This document shows positions 1 through 9,482 of a stretch of 64,000 nt of DNA, piece by piece. Each line of letters opens with the position of its first letter. Within the stretch, counting starts at the first letter, position 1. Source of the stretch: Nocardia asteroides (GTDB lineage: Bacteria > Actinomycetota > Actinomycetes > Mycobacteriales > Mycobacteriaceae); assembly GCF_021183625.1 (NCBI RefSeq), contig NZ_CP089214.1:4526001-4590000 (forward strand), in the 5' to 3' direction. Position numbers and translations under genes: made by a program. The notes beneath the pieces were generated by a model. The model did not search any database. It was not told the origin of the DNA and saw nothing but the letters and a program-made list of their open reading frames with translations.

Positions 1-797
1 ACCAGGTCGATCTCCGGTGGCAGCACCCGCGGCGTCACCGCGCTCTTCAGCACCGCGAACGACTTGCTGCCGATCAGCATGCAGAGCGCGAGCGGGTAGA
101 GCCCCCAGGTGTCGAACTCCAGGATGAGCAGTACCGCGATCACCGCGCGGAAGGCGAACGAGGAGGCGAGCGCGAGCCTGCGCCCGCGCTGCAGCCGGTC
201 CAGCAGCGGGCCGATGAGCGGGGCGATCACCGCGAACGGGGCGATCGTGATCAGCAGGTAGAGCGCCACGTTGGTCTTGCTCTCCGCGGTGGCGCTGGCG
301 AAGAACAGGGTGTTGGCCAGCGCGACCGCGATCGCCGCGTCCAGCGCGAAGTTCGCCATGGTGGCGTAGGTGAGCGCGGTCAGCCCGGACTCGTCGGCGC
401 CGTTCGCCTTCGCCGCGCGCTGGAAGGTCGCGATGCCGCGCTCGGTGAGCTGACGGCCGCGCATGGCGGCGACCCGGGTGACGGTGAGTTTGCGCGGGGT
501 CCGCCGCGGCTCGTCGCCGGGCGGTTGCTGCTCCGGCGGCGCGGCGTCGGTCTCGAACGGGATGGTGGTCGGGCGGGTCGTGCCGGGGCGGTCCACCCGC
601 GGGCCGGTGCGCGGGGCGCGCTTGCGGATGAACGGGCGGGTGCGCGGCGCCGCGTCCACCCGGCGGCGCGGGGGCAGCGGTCCGCGGGAATCGTTCGGCG
701 GGGGATACCGGTCGAAGCCGGGGTGGCCCGGGGTCGTCTCGTCGTCGCCGTCCCAGCGACCGCGGTTGGCACCGGTGGGTTCGCGGGGAGTGGTCAC
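1..797 (-). CDS. MFS transporter, C-terminus beyond the window edge
   Basis: Reading the minus strand from a GTG at 797 gives an open frame of about 265 visible residues that continues past base 1. The first ~110 residues are Pro/Arg/Asp-rich, hydrophilic and probably cytoplasmic. They are followed by alternating hydrophobic segments and a loop carrying LLDRLQRGRR, which resembles the conserved motif between helices 2 and 3 of major facilitator proteins. An internal ATG at 464 would remove the tail but would leave little before the first helix. The gene lies 49 bp downstream of the lipoprotein gene on the same strand, so the two are probably cotranscribed. From memory it corresponds to Rv0876c of M. 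tuberculosis. The substrate cannot be told from the sequence. The high-GC tail makes the start uncertain. Confidence 0.8.
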   Translation of the reverse strand, partial: MTTPREPTGANRGRWDGDDETTPGHPGFDRYPPPNDSRGPLPPRRRVDAAPRTRPFIRKRAPRTGPRVDRPGTTRPTTIPFETDAAPPEQQPPGDEPRRTPRKLTVTRVAAMRGRQLTERGIATFQRAAKANGADESGLTALTYATMANFALDAAIAVALANTLFFASATAESKTNVALYLLITIAPFAVIAPLIGPLLDRLQRGRRLALASSFAFRAVIAVLLILEFDTWGLYPLALCMLIGSKSFAVLKSAVTPRVLPPEIDL

Positions 798-846
798 GCC
801 CTCAATTCTGGCGCATCCGCGCCGGTGCCGTTCACCGGCGGCGTGC

Positions 847-1623
847 TCACCCCTCCTGGACGAACCGGACCTCGAAGACCGACGGCCAGTATTTGCCGGT
901 GATCAGGAAGCGATCGGTGCCGGGCAGGTGCGCGATGCCGTTCAGCACATCGGCGCCTGCGCGCTGGGTGGCGGAGAGCAGCCCGGAGCCGTCGATGGCG
1001 GCGAGCACCGCGCCGGAGCCGGGGTCGATGCGCAGGATCTCGTTCGTCGGCCAGTTGTTGGCGTACACCGAACCGTCCGGCGCGCAGTCGAGTTCGTTCA
1101 GCCGGGCCTCGTTGTGGCCGGTCAGCCTGGTGCTGCCGATGATGTCGAAGGTGGCCGGGTCGCGCAGGGTCAGGGTGTCCGAGCCGTTGCTCATGACCAG
1201 CGTCCCCTCCCTTGCGCAGAGCCCCCAGCCCTCGCCCTCGTAGCGCACCCGGCGGCGCTCGGCCAGGGTGCCGGGGTCGCGCTCGACGGCGACGCCGTCC
1301 TGCCAGGTGAGCTGCCACACGGAGTCGTGCACGGCGGCCACCCCCTCGCCGAAGAGCGGGGCGGGGAGGTCGGCGCGCGCGAGCTCGGCGCCGGTCTCGA
1401 GATCGGTGGCGCGGACCCAGGACTGCCCCGGTTTGCCGGTGCCCTCGTAGAGCACCGGCCCGGCCACATCGAGGCCCTGGGTGAAGGCGCCGGGGTCGTG
1501 CGGACGGGTGCCGACGACCTCGATCCGCCAGCGTGGCGTTTCCTCACCCGCGCCTCCACACGCGGCCATGGCGAGCAGAGCGAGCGCGAGCAGGGCAGCC
1601 GACGTACGCCGGTTGGGGTTCAT
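847..1623 (-). CDS. glutaminyl-peptide cyclotransferase, plant/bacterial type, lipoprotein
   Basis: The 258-residue product looks like a Glu_cyclase_2 family beta-propeller enzyme, which converts N-terminal glutamine of peptides to pyroglutamate. Supporting patches are FTQGL near residue 48, LNELD in the middle and the late LNGIAHLPG. The N-terminus has a signal peptide whose hydrophobic core ends in an Ala-Ala-Cys at residue 22. This suits a lipobox (Met at -3 instead of Leu), so the protein is probably anchored outside the membrane. The start is ATG at 1623. It diverges from the DUF3027 gene with only 17 bp between the two start codons, so the promoters must overlap or the messages start within the opposing genes. 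It is likely cotranscribed with the MFS gene. Confidence 0.85.
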   Translation of the reverse strand: MNPNRRTSAALLALALLAMAACGGAGEETPRWRIEVVGTRPHDPGAFTQGLDVAGPVLYEGTGKPGQSWVRATDLETGAELARADLPAPLFGEGVAAVHDSVWQLTWQDGVAVERDPGTLAERRRVRYEGEGWGLCAREGTLVMSNGSDTLTLRDPATFDIIGSTRLTGHNEARLNELDCAPDGSVYANNWPTNEILRIDPGSGAVLAAIDGSGLLSATQRAGADVLNGIAHLPGTDRFLITGKYWPSVFEVRFVQEG

Positions 1624-1640
1624 GCGGCAAAATGTAGGCC

Positions 1641-2504
1641 GTGAGCGCAGTTTCTGTTACGGAGGCCGGCGTACGGCCCCTCCTGGCCGACGCCGTCGAG
1701 CTGGCTCGACGTGCGCTCGTGGAGCTGGAATCGACCGGCGTCGGGCAGCACCTCGGCGTCAGTTCCGAGGACGAGGCCGCGGCGACGCACCGCTTCGAGG
1801 CCACCCTCCCCGGGTACCGGGGCTGGCAGTGGGCCGTCGTCGTGGCCGCGGCGCCCGGCGACGACCGGGTGACGGTGAGCGAGTCCGCCCTGCTGCCGGG
1901 GCCGGACGCGCTGGTCGCGCCGGACTTCGTGCCGTGGGACCAGCGGGTCCGCCCCGGTGATCTCGGGCCGGGTGATCTGCTGCCGTCCATCGAGAACGAC
2001 CCGCGGCTGGTGCCGGGGTACGTGCTGAACGGTGACCCGGCCGTCGACGAGGTGGCGCGGGACATCGGGCTCGGGCGCCCGAGGGTTTTGAGCCTGGAGG
2101 GGCGCGAGGAGGCGGCCGAGCGCTGGTTCGGCGAGTTCGGGCCCGGCGCCGACATGGCCAAGGCGGCGCCGTCGACCTGCGGGCTCTGCGGGTTCTTCCT
2201 GCCGCTGGCCGGGGCCATGCGGGCCGCGTTCGGGGTCTGCGGGAACGCCATGGGGGCGGACGGGCGGGTCGTGCACACCGGGTACGGGTGCGGGGCGCAC
2301 TCGGACATCGAGTTCCCCTCCGGTGGCGGGTCGGCGCGGTACGAGGCGTACGACGACGCCGCGGTCGAGTTCGTCTCCATCGCGCCGCCTGCCGCGGCTC
2401 CCGTGGCCGAGGGCGAGTCGATCGCGGCCGACGGGTCGGCGGTGGCGCCCGCGCTGACGCCGGACGAGGCGGAACGGGCGGCCGAGCCGGGATCGTGGAG
2501 CTGA
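1641..2504 (+). CDS. DUF3027 family protein
   Basis: The 287-residue product has the features of the actinobacterial DUF3027 family: an early HRFEATLPGYRGWQWAV block, the LLPGPDALVAP-FVPW motif near residue 85-99, and a C-terminal half with four cysteines (about C180, C183, C200, C217) followed by His220. That arrangement could bind zinc; this is inference. The biochemical function is unknown. The GTG start at 1641 gives the family-like N-terminus. The last 10 bases overlap the next gene's GTG, which suggests translational coupling with the HSP90-like ATPase. The final ~50 residues are Ala/Glu/Pro-rich and probably disordered. Confidence 0.85.
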   Translation: MSAVSVTEAGVRPLLADAVELARRALVELESTGVGQHLGVSSEDEAAATHRFEATLPGYRGWQWAVVVAAAPGDDRVTVSESALLPGPDALVAPDFVPWDQRVRPGDLGPGDLLPSIENDPRLVPGYVLNGDPAVDEVARDIGLGRPRVLSLEGREEAAERWFGEFGPGADMAKAAPSTCGLCGFFLPLAGAMRAAFGVCGNAMGADGRVVHTGYGCGAHSDIEFPSGGGSARYEAYDDAAVEFVSIAPPAAAPVAEGESIAADGSAVAPALTPDEAERAAEPGSWS

Positions 2505-5434
2505 CCGGGGACGACCCGTTCGGCACGGCGGCACTGCGCGCGGCGGTCCTCGCGGCCTGGCGGGATTCGCCGACCCGGCTACGCGAGGACGCCGCCTCGG
2601 AGGCCGACCTGGTGGTCGCCGGCTACCGCGACCGGCTGCTCACCGAGCTGGCGCAGAACGCGGCGGACGCCGCCGCGAAGGCAGGCGCCGACGGTGTGCT
2701 CACGGTGTGGCTGGACGGCCGTTCCCTGCACGTGGCGAATACCGGTGCGCCGCTCGACATCACCGGGGTCCGCGCGCTGACGGCGCTGCGGGCCTCGGAC
2801 AAGGCGGACGAGAGCGTCGGGCGGTTCGGCGTCGGCTTCACCGCGGTGCGCGCGGTCGCCGACGAGATCGAGGTGCGCTCGCGCACCGGCGGCGTGCGCT
2901 TCTCGCTGGCCGAGACCCGTGCGGCTACCGCGGCCACCGCCCCCGGGCACCTCGCCGAGCTGGCCGGGGTGCCCGTGCCGGTGTTGCGCCTGGCCTGGCC
3001 GGTCGATACCGCGCCCGCGACCGGTGACACCGAGGTCGTGCTCACCCTGCGCGCGGATGTCGACCCCGCCGCGCTGCTCGCCGGGTTCGCCGCCGAGGCG
3101 GCCGAGCTGCTGCTCGAACTGCCCGCGCTCGCGGTGCTGGAGATCGCGGGCGTCGGGTACGCCCGCACCGAGCGCCCGGCCGGGCCGGGGCTCACCGAGC
3201 TCACCATCACCGGCGGCGCCGAGACCGGGCGCTGGTGGGAGTACCGCACCGCGCGCGGCCGCTGGCTGGTCCCGCTCCGGGACGGCCGCCCGCGCCCCGC
3301 CGCGCCCGACGTGCTGCGCGCCCCCACCCGCTCCGACGAGGAGCTCTCGCTCCCCGCACTACTCATCGCCGATATCCCCATGCAGCCGGACCGGCGCCGC
3401 CTGCTGCCCGGCGTCGCGCTCGCCGAGTACGCCGCGGGGTACGCCGACTTCGCGGCCGCGCTGCCGCCGCGCGACCGGCTGGTGCTGGTTCCCGAGCCCG
3501 GGTTTCCGCTCGGCGAGGTGGATGCCGTGCTCCGCGAGGCCGTCGTGCGCGAACTCCGCACGCGGCCGTGGTTGCCGGTGGTCGCCGTTCCCGACGAGTT
3601 GGCAGGGCCGGGCGAGGGTTCGACCTCCGCCTACGCTCCGGCGCCGACGGAGTCGCTGGTCGTCGACCCGTGGGACCTGCCCGAGCCGGAGCCGTCCGTC
3701 GCGGCCGCACCGCCGAGCGGGGCCACCGAGCCCGCGGCCCTGTGGCCGGGCACCCCGGTACCCGCTGATCCAGCCGCCGATCGCGCCCCCGCGCAGATCC
3801 CCTCGCGGACCCGGGTCCTCCCCGACCTCACCCGGGAACTGGCCGACCTCCTCGCCGGTTTCGCCGGCCCCCTGGTGATCCCGGAGCTCTCCGACACCGC
3901 CGCCGTCCGCGCGCTCGCCACGCTCGACGTCCCGCTGCTCACCCCGGCGCTGATCGCCGAGCACAGCTCCGGCCTGGAGCGCCCGGCGCGCTGGTGGCAC
4001 CGGCTCTACGCCGCGCTCGAGCCCTACGTCACCGACCCGCGCACGGCCGAGGAGCTGGGCGCGCTCGCGGTTCCGCTCGCCGACGGCAGGCTGGTGACCG
4101 GGCCGCGCACCACCGTGCTGGACGAGGAACTCACCGTGGTGGTCCCGGTGCACTGGTCCCGGCTGGTGCACCCGGAGGCGGCGCACCCGCTGCTCACCCG
4201 GCTCGGCGCGCGCCAGGCCGACGCGCTCGACCTGCTCACCGACCCCGCCCTGCGCGCCGAGCTCGACGACACCCCGGACGACGAGGACCTGGTCGACGCG
4301 GTGCTCCGGCTGGCCGAGCTCACCACGGTCCCGCTCCCGCGCTGGATCGGCCTGCTCGAGGTGCCGGACGAGACCGGCGACCCGCGCCCCGCCGACGAAC
4401 TCCTGCTGCCCGGCGCCCCCCTGCGCGAGGTCCTGGTCGAGGACGCCCCGTTCGGCACGGTGGCCGCCGCGGTGGTCGAGGGGTACGGCCCGACGGCCCT
4501 GCGCGCGGTCGGCGTGAGCTGGGACTTCTCCGTCATCACCGAGCCCGACCCGACCGGCCCCGACCACGACCTCGACGACGAGGACACCTGGTGGGACGGG
4601 CTCGCCGAGGACCCCCCGCTGCTCGCCGCGGTCCGCGACCTGGACCTGGTCGCGGACGACGCCTGGCCGCGCGCGCTCACCCTGCTGCTCGACGGCGAGC
4701 GCACCTGCCCGCTGCTCGCCGACCGCGACGGTTACACCGCCTGGTGGCTGCGCACCAACGCGCGCTGGCGGGGCACCCCGCTCGGCCTGCACCGGCACCC
4801 CGCCGACCCCGCCTTCGCCGGGCTGCTCCCGGTCTTCGACCCGCCGGAGCTCGCGACCCGTCGCGACGCCCTGCGACCCCTGCTCGCCGACCCCGCCGCG
4901 CTGAACCCCGAGCTGGCGAGCGCCCTGCTCGCCGCACTGGCCGACCCGGAGCGCACCCCGCTGCCCGCCGTGATCGCGCGAACCCACCGCCTGCTCGCGG
5001 CCGCGGTGGCCGCGGAGACCCTCGACATCGAAGACATCGAGCTGCCCGAACGGGTACGCGCACTCTCCGGCGCGGTGCTGGAGCCGAGCGCGGCGCTCGT
5101 GCTCGACCTGCCCTGGTTCGGCTTCGCGCTTCCCGCCGACCGCATCGTCGCGGGCGACCCGGCGCAGGCCGAAGCCCTGGCGAACCTGCTCGACCTGCCG
5201 CTCGCCTCGGTTGCCGTGACGGCCGAGGTGCTCGGCGCCGGCCGCGCGGCCGAGTGGGACACCGAACCCTTCGCGACCCTGGCGAGCAGCCTCTACGCCC
5301 TGCCGGAGCGCACCGGTCCGCTGGTCCTGCACGAGGACGACCTGCGGGTCCGGCTCACCGGCGCGCTCGAGGCCGAGGCGTCGGTGCCGTGGTGGTACGA
5401 CGGCGCCACCACGCACCTGCGCGCCCCGCGCTGA
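2495..5434 (+). CDS. sacsin/HSP90-type ATPase domain protein
   Basis: A large protein of 979 residues begins with a GHKL-type ATP-binding fold. ELAQNAADA at 51-59 carries the Glu/Asn pair of the HSP90 N-box, ANTGAPLD near 81-88 and GRFGVGF at 109-115 form the nucleotide lid and G-box. This matches proteins annotated as sacsin N-terminal ATP-binding-like. The remaining ~800 residues have no domain I recognise and include a proline-rich linker around 390-430. I chose the GTG at 2495 because upstream codons in the same frame encode arginine-rich nonsense that lies inside the DUF3027 gene. The overlap with DUF3027 implies coupled expression. A chaperone-like role is inferred from the ATPase fold only. 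The 3' end nearly touches the convergent hydrolase gene (3 bp gap). Confidence 0.85.
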   Translation: MELTGDDPFGTAALRAAVLAAWRDSPTRLREDAASEADLVVAGYRDRLLTELAQNAADAAAKAGADGVLTVWLDGRSLHVANTGAPLDITGVRALTALRASDKADESVGRFGVGFTAVRAVADEIEVRSRTGGVRFSLAETRAATAATAPGHLAELAGVPVPVLRLAWPVDTAPATGDTEVVLTLRADVDPAALLAGFAAEAAELLLELPALAVLEIAGVGYARTERPAGPGLTELTITGGAETGRWWEYRTARGRWLVPLRDGRPRPAAPDVLRAPTRSDEELSLPALLIADIPMQPDRRRLLPGVALAEYAAGYADFAAALPPRDRLVLVPEPGFPLGEVDAVLREAVVRELRTRPWLPVVAVPDELAGPGEGSTSAYAPAPTESLVVDPWDLPEPEPSVAAAPPSGATEPAALWPGTPVPADPAADRAPAQIPSRTRVLPDLTRELADLLAGFAGPLVIPELSDTAAVRALATLDVPLLTPALIAEHSSGLERPARWWHRLYAALEPYVTDPRTAEELGALAVPLADGRLVTGPRTTVLDEELTVVVPVHWSRLVHPEAAHPLLTRLGARQADALDLLTDPALRAELDDTPDDEDLVDAVLRLAELTTVPLPRWIGLLEVPDETGDPRPADELLLPGAPLREVLVEDAPFGTVAAAVVEGYGPTALRAVGVSWDFSVITEPDPTGPDHDLDDEDTWWDGLAEDPPLLAAVRDLDLVADDAWPRALTLLLDGERTCPLLADRDGYTAWWLRTNARWRGTPLGLHRHPADPAFAGLLPVFDPPELATRRDALRPLLADPAALNPELASALLAALADPERTPLPAVIARTHRLLAAAVAAETLDIEDIELPERVRALSGAVLEPSAALVLDLPWFGFALPADRIVAGDPAQAEALANLLDLPLASVAVTAEVLGAGRAAEWDTEPFATLASSLYALPERTGPLVLHEDDLRVRLTGALEAEASVPWWYDGATTHLRAPR

Positions 5435-5437
5435 CGC

Positions 5438-7483
5438 TCACACCAGATCGCGCGGAATCCGGCGCTGCCAGTTCTGTGAGTACACCCGGGTGCGCACGGT
5501 GCGCGGGTCGTCGCCCGCGTCCGCCAGCTCGTAGGCGTCCAGTTGGGCGTCGATGACGAAGGCCGTCGCATCGCAGCGCAATATCGTGCTGGTGGTCACC
5601 TCGGTGCGCCACTCGTCCCGCTCCAGGCGGCGCACCGTCCTGGTCTCGCCGCGCACCGAGCCGACGTCGTTGCCGCGGAAGCTGAACCACTCGGTGGTGG
5701 CGCGGCGGACCACGGTGCCGACGTCGTCCAGCCGGATGGTGCCCTGATCGTCCTCGATCTCCAGCGTGGAGACCCCGCTGGCCAGGTCGCGCTCGACCTT
5801 CCAGTGATGCCTGCCCGGTCGCAGCCGGGTGGCCGGCGCCTCCGGCGCGGTCTCCGGCGGCTCGAATCCGCGCAGCGCGGAGTCGGATTCGCGGGCCGGG
5901 CGGTACGGCAGCGTGAGCGCGCTCGCCCCGGTGGTGACGGTGAGCATGGCCGGTTCCGGAGCGGGCCAGGCCAGCGGCCAGTACGACGAGGAGAGCGAGA
6001 GCCGGATGCGGTGCCCCGGCGGGAAGGAGTGCGCGATCCCGTTGAGCGGCAGCCGCACCCGGTACGGCCGCCCCGGCTCCAGCGGGCTCGGCGTGCTGCT
6101 GCCGTCCCGGTGCGTGAGGTTGAGCAGCCCGTAGGTGACCCGGGTGGCCTCGCCGTTCGGCGCGACGTCGGAGATCCGCGCCGCCACCATCGCCACCGGG
6201 CGGTCGGCGGCGATCTCCAGCTCCACCGCGGGCAGCCCGAGCACCTCGAAGGTGCCGGTCAGCGCCTCGGTCTCGAAGACCAGCGAGCCGCCGTCCTCCT
6301 CGCGCTGGTCCGATGGCAGGTCGGGGGTGGCGGCGTAGGAGGCCCACTTGCCGGCGAACATCCCGACGCTCAGCGGTGACTGCACCCGCACCTCGTGCCG
6401 CACCGGGTCGGCGACGTCTTCCTCGAGGGCGTAGCGGGTCAGGGTGAAGCGGCGCTCGGTGATCTCCGGCGCCGGCCAGCTGTGCTCGCCGACCCAGCGG
6501 CCGGGGCGGTCGGCGTAGGAGGGCTGCGGCGAGATGCTGTCCTGCATCCAGGCCCGCAGCACGGGCTCGTCCAGGATCCCGGTGTCCCGCCCCTTGAGCC
6601 AGTGGTCCCACCAGCGCACGACCTCCTGCAGGAAGCCGATGGCCGGGCCGGGGACGCCGAGGTGCGGGTACTTGTGCCCCCACGGGCCGATCAGCCCGCG
6701 CCGCGGCACCTCGAGGTGCTCGAGCAGCCGGAACACGGCGTTGGTGTAGCCGTCGGCCCAGCCGCCGACCGCGAGCACCGGGCAGCCGACGGCGCCGTAG
6801 TCCTCGTTCACCGAGGCGCGCTTCCAGTAGTCGTCCCGGTGCTGGTGCTCCAGCCACCGCTCGATCCACAGCCCGCTGCCCGCGAGCCGCTCGTGCCACA
6901 TGTCCCGCCAGCGGTCGCCGACGATCGCCGGGTCCGGCGGCAGGCTGTTGAAGGCGAACATGACGGTGGCCTCGGAGAGGTTGTCCGAGAGCAGGCAGCC
7001 GCCCATGTAGTGCATGTTGTCGACGTAGAGGTCCTCGGTGGCCGATGCGCTCACGATCGCCTTGAGCGCGGGCGGGCGGCGCGCCGCCACCTGGAGGCTG
7101 TTGAAACCGCCCCAGGAGATCCCCATCATGCCGACGTTCCCGTCGCACCACGGCTGCTCGGCGAGCCAGGCGATGACGTCGCAGGCGTCGTCGTGCTCGG
7201 CGCGCAGGTACTCGTCGGCGAGCACGCCGTCCGAGTCGCCGCTGCCGCGCAGGTCGACCCGCACCGCGACGTAGCCGTGGCCGGCCAGGTAGGGATGGTT
7301 CAGCGCGTCCCGCGCACGGGTGAGATCGCGTTTGCGGTAGGGGATGTACTCGAAGACCGCGGGCAGCGGCTCGTCGGTCACCGGCCGCCAGATCCGCGCC
7401 GCCAGCCGGGCGCCGTCTCGCATCGGCACGAAGACGTTCTCGATCTCCTCGACCCGGTACGGGAACTCTGCCACCGTCCGCAC
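5438..7483 (-). CDS. CocE/NonD family (X-Pro dipeptidyl-peptidase S15-like) hydrolase
   Basis: The 681-residue product is an alpha/beta hydrolase of the CocE/S15 type. The nucleophile elbow is GISWGG (Ser123), an acidic residue lies in GGWADGYTN and the His in GPWGHKYPH, followed by the C-terminal jelly-roll domain typical of the family (RIRLSLSSSYWPLAWP). Such enzymes cleave esters or proline-containing peptides. The GTG start at 7483 directly abuts the TGA of the upstream ATP-grasp gene at 7484-7486, so the two are almost certainly translated from one message. There is no signal peptide, so action is cytoplasmic. The substrate is unknown; the pairing with an ATP-grasp ligase hints that both act on the same small molecule or peptide. 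Confidence 0.9.
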   Translation of the reverse strand: MRTVAEFPYRVEEIENVFVPMRDGARLAARIWRPVTDEPLPAVFEYIPYRKRDLTRARDALNHPYLAGHGYVAVRVDLRGSGDSDGVLADEYLRAEHDDACDVIAWLAEQPWCDGNVGMMGISWGGFNSLQVAARRPPALKAIVSASATEDLYVDNMHYMGGCLLSDNLSEATVMFAFNSLPPDPAIVGDRWRDMWHERLAGSGLWIERWLEHQHRDDYWKRASVNEDYGAVGCPVLAVGGWADGYTNAVFRLLEHLEVPRRGLIGPWGHKYPHLGVPGPAIGFLQEVVRWWDHWLKGRDTGILDEPVLRAWMQDSISPQPSYADRPGRWVGEHSWPAPEITERRFTLTRYALEEDVADPVRHEVRVQSPLSVGMFAGKWASYAATPDLPSDQREEDGGSLVFETEALTGTFEVLGLPAVELEIAADRPVAMVAARISDVAPNGEATRVTYGLLNLTHRDGSSTPSPLEPGRPYRVRLPLNGIAHSFPPGHRIRLSLSSSYWPLAWPAPEPAMLTVTTGASALTLPYRPARESDSALRGFEPPETAPEAPATRLRPGRHHWKVERDLASGVSTLEIEDDQGTIRLDDVGTVVRRATTEWFSFRGNDVGSVRGETRTVRRLERDEWRTEVTTSTILRCDATAFVIDAQLDAYELADAGDDPRTVRTRVYSQNWQRRIPRDLV

Positions 7484-8767
7484 TCAGCCGACCTCCTCGA
7501 ATTCGAACGGCAGCAGCTCGAGGCACTCCCGGTACCGCCGCTCGAGTTCATCGTGGTCACCGGCGCCGAGGTAGAGGGTGGCGAGCTTGTAGCGGTAGGA
7601 GTCCTGGTTGGGCAGCTCGGAGAGCCGGTCGCCCACCCGCACGTCCACCTTCACCACGGTGTCGGGGAAGCGCCGCCGCAGCGCGGCGACCTCATCCCCG
7701 TCGGGTACCCGCGTGACGATGCCGTCCTCGTACCGCGGCACCATGCACTGCGCCGCCACCGCGAACGGCCCGTCACCGTGCGGGAACCGGGGCGGCACAC
7801 CGAGCGCGACATCGATCGCGACGGCATGGTTGGAGACCCCGTCGACCTTGGCGAACAGGTCGCTGTGCGACTGCGAGATCCGGGTGTTCACCTCGATCAG
7901 CCAGAGCCGGTCGGTCTCGGCGTCCCACATCCACTCCGAGTTGAAACAGCCGTTGTCGAAGCCGACGTGCCGCAGGTAGCGCTCGGTCAGGTCGACCATC
8001 CGCTGCCGCACCCGGTCGGGCACGGTCCGCGCGGGGTAGTCGAGGTGGTCGAAGCTGCGCCCGGCCTCGTCCTTGCGCATGTCGAAGACGCCGTGCACCC
8101 GGTACTCGCCGCGGAACATCGAGCCCTCCGGCGCCGCCTGCACGCCGGTGACGATCTGCTCGGCCAGGCAGGTGCGCCCGCCGGCCACCCGCACCCGATC
8201 GGGCACCTCGACCCGGCTCAACGCCTGGTCGAAGGGGTCGGCGATGCGGCCGATCTCGGCCCGGATCCGCTCGACGGCCGCCGTGAAATCCGCGGCACCG
8301 CGCACCTCGAAGCCCAGCTGCGACGAGTGCGACTTGATCGGCTTCACCCAGAACGGGAACGGCAGGTCGATCGCGGCGAGCGCGTCCGGGTCGAACGGGT
8401 CGAAGGCCGCGAAGGCGGGCACGCACTCCGGCACCGACTCGCGCTGCAGCACCCGGCTCCACAGCTTGTGCTCGGTGGCGAGCACGCTCTCCAGGCTCGG
8501 CGTCGGCAGCCCGCGCTCGGCCGCCAGGATCGGCACCAGCACGCTGGTGGGGAAGTCCCAGTGCGCGATCAGCGCGTCCACCTCGCCGATCGCGTCCAGC
8601 TCGGTGCGCGCCCGCGTCAGCAGCGCGTCGAAGTCGTACTCCTCGGCCGCGATGAGGGTGGCGTAATCGAGCAGGCCGTGCACGCGCAGACCACCGGGTA
8701 CCTCGACGGTGCCCAGCTCTTCGCGCTGCAGGTCGGTCAGGGCGGGAACAACAACACTCTTGGTCAC
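7484..8767 (-). CDS. ATP-grasp domain protein
   Basis: A 427-residue cytoplasmic protein has ATP-grasp features: a Lys in PFPFWVKPIKSHSS for nucleotide binding, a central basic region, and the metal-binding carboxylates near IEVNTRISQSHSDLF. Members join a carboxylate to an amine or thiol through an acyl phosphate. The likely start is GTG at 8767, preceded by GGAAAG; longer readings run into the TetR gene in another frame. The stop is flush with the start of the CocE-type hydrolase gene. The 44-bp gap to the TetR gene upstream suggests a three-gene unit. The ligase substrate is not evident, and I cannot assign it to a known biosynthetic cluster. Confidence 0.85.
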   Translation of the reverse strand: MTKSVVVPALTDLQREELGTVEVPGGLRVHGLLDYATLIAAEEYDFDALLTRARTELDAIGEVDALIAHWDFPTSVLVPILAAERGLPTPSLESVLATEHKLWSRVLQRESVPECVPAFAAFDPFDPDALAAIDLPFPFWVKPIKSHSSQLGFEVRGAADFTAAVERIRAEIGRIADPFDQALSRVEVPDRVRVAGGRTCLAEQIVTGVQAAPEGSMFRGEYRVHGVFDMRKDEAGRSFDHLDYPARTVPDRVRQRMVDLTERYLRHVGFDNGCFNSEWMWDAETDRLWLIEVNTRISQSHSDLFAKVDGVSNHAVAIDVALGVPPRFPHGDGPFAVAAQCMVPRYEDGIVTRVPDGDEVAALRRRFPDTVVKVDVRVGDRLSELPNQDSYRYKLATLYLGAGDHDELERRYRECLELLPFEFEEVG

Positions 8768-8811
8768 CCGGCCCGGCTTTCCAGCCGGGACGGGCCGAAA
8801 CCTCGCGCCGG

Positions 8812-9480
8812 CTACTCGGCCTTGCTCGCCACCAGCTCCGCCAGCAGGTCGAGCTGGGTGCGCGCGGCGGCGCTGTCGCCGTCCACCAGCCAGCGCAGCA
8901 CGAGGCCGTCGATCAGGTTCAGGGTGAAGCGGCTGAGCGAGGTGACCGGGGTGGTCCAGCGGGTGCCGGTGGCCTCGCGGGCGTTCTCCAGCACCGCGCC
9001 GACGGTCGCGTCGTTGAAGGTGTACTGCTCGCGGGCGATGATCAGCTTGGCCGGGGTCTGCTCGCCCTCGCGCAGCGCGTAGGTGGTGGTCTCGTAGCTG
9101 AGCATCTGCCGCTCCGGCGTCGACTCCACGTTCTGCCAGAGCAGCTCGAGCCCGGCCCTGACCAGTTCGCGCAGCGCCCCGGTACCGGAGCCCGCGCCGT
9201 TCCAGATGGCGGCATTGGTGTCGATGGAGTCGCGCAGCTCGGTGGAGAGCGCCTTGACCAGCTCGGTCATCAGCGCGTCCTTGTTCTCGAAGCAGTAGTG
9301 CACCACCCCGAGCGAGACCCCGGCGGCCTGCGCGACATCCCGCGTCGTCACTCCCGCCACGCCCTTCTTCTCGGCGAGACCGATGGCGGCCTCGATGAGA
9401 TGGGCCCGTCGTTCTTCGACGCTCAATCGGGAGGACACACCGGCAAGCAAACCTGCCGCGGCGGTCCCAGTCAATTTCAC
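8812..9480 (-). CDS. TetR family transcriptional regulator
   Basis: The 222-residue product has an N-terminal helix-turn-helix (VTTRDVAQAAGVSLGVVHYCF) and a long helical ligand domain, as in TetR/AcrR proteins of the BetI-like subgroup. The GTG at 9480 gives an 18-residue leader before the SVEERRAHLIEAAIGL helix. A GTG at 9438 (preceded by GCAGG) would be a shorter, equally typical start, so the N-terminus is uncertain. It is divergent from the ceramidase gene and lies just upstream of the ATP-grasp gene. The shared intergenic region holds nested inverted repeats, which makes it the natural place for autoregulation and control of the ceramidase and/or the hydrolase operon. Confidence 0.88.
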   Translation of the reverse strand: MKLTGTAAAGLLAGVSSRLSVEERRAHLIEAAIGLAEKKGVAGVTTRDVAQAAGVSLGVVHYCFENKDALMTELVKALSTELRDSIDTNAAIWNGAGSGTGALRELVRAGLELLWQNVESTPERQMLSYETTTYALREGEQTPAKLIIAREQYTFNDATVGAVLENAREATGTRWTTPVTSLSRFTLNLIDGLVLRWLVDGDSAAARTQLDLLAELVASKAE

Positions 9481-9482
9481 CG

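Noticed and set aside
2288..2494. A longer N-terminus for the sacsin-like protein
   Set aside because: The extension is Arg/Gly-rich, lies entirely within the DUF3027 gene in another frame, and the GTG at 2495 gives a compact start just before the ATPase domain.
6395..9082. An 895-codon plus-strand frame
   Set aside because: It runs antisense through two well-supported genes (hydrolase and ATP-grasp) and has shadow composition.
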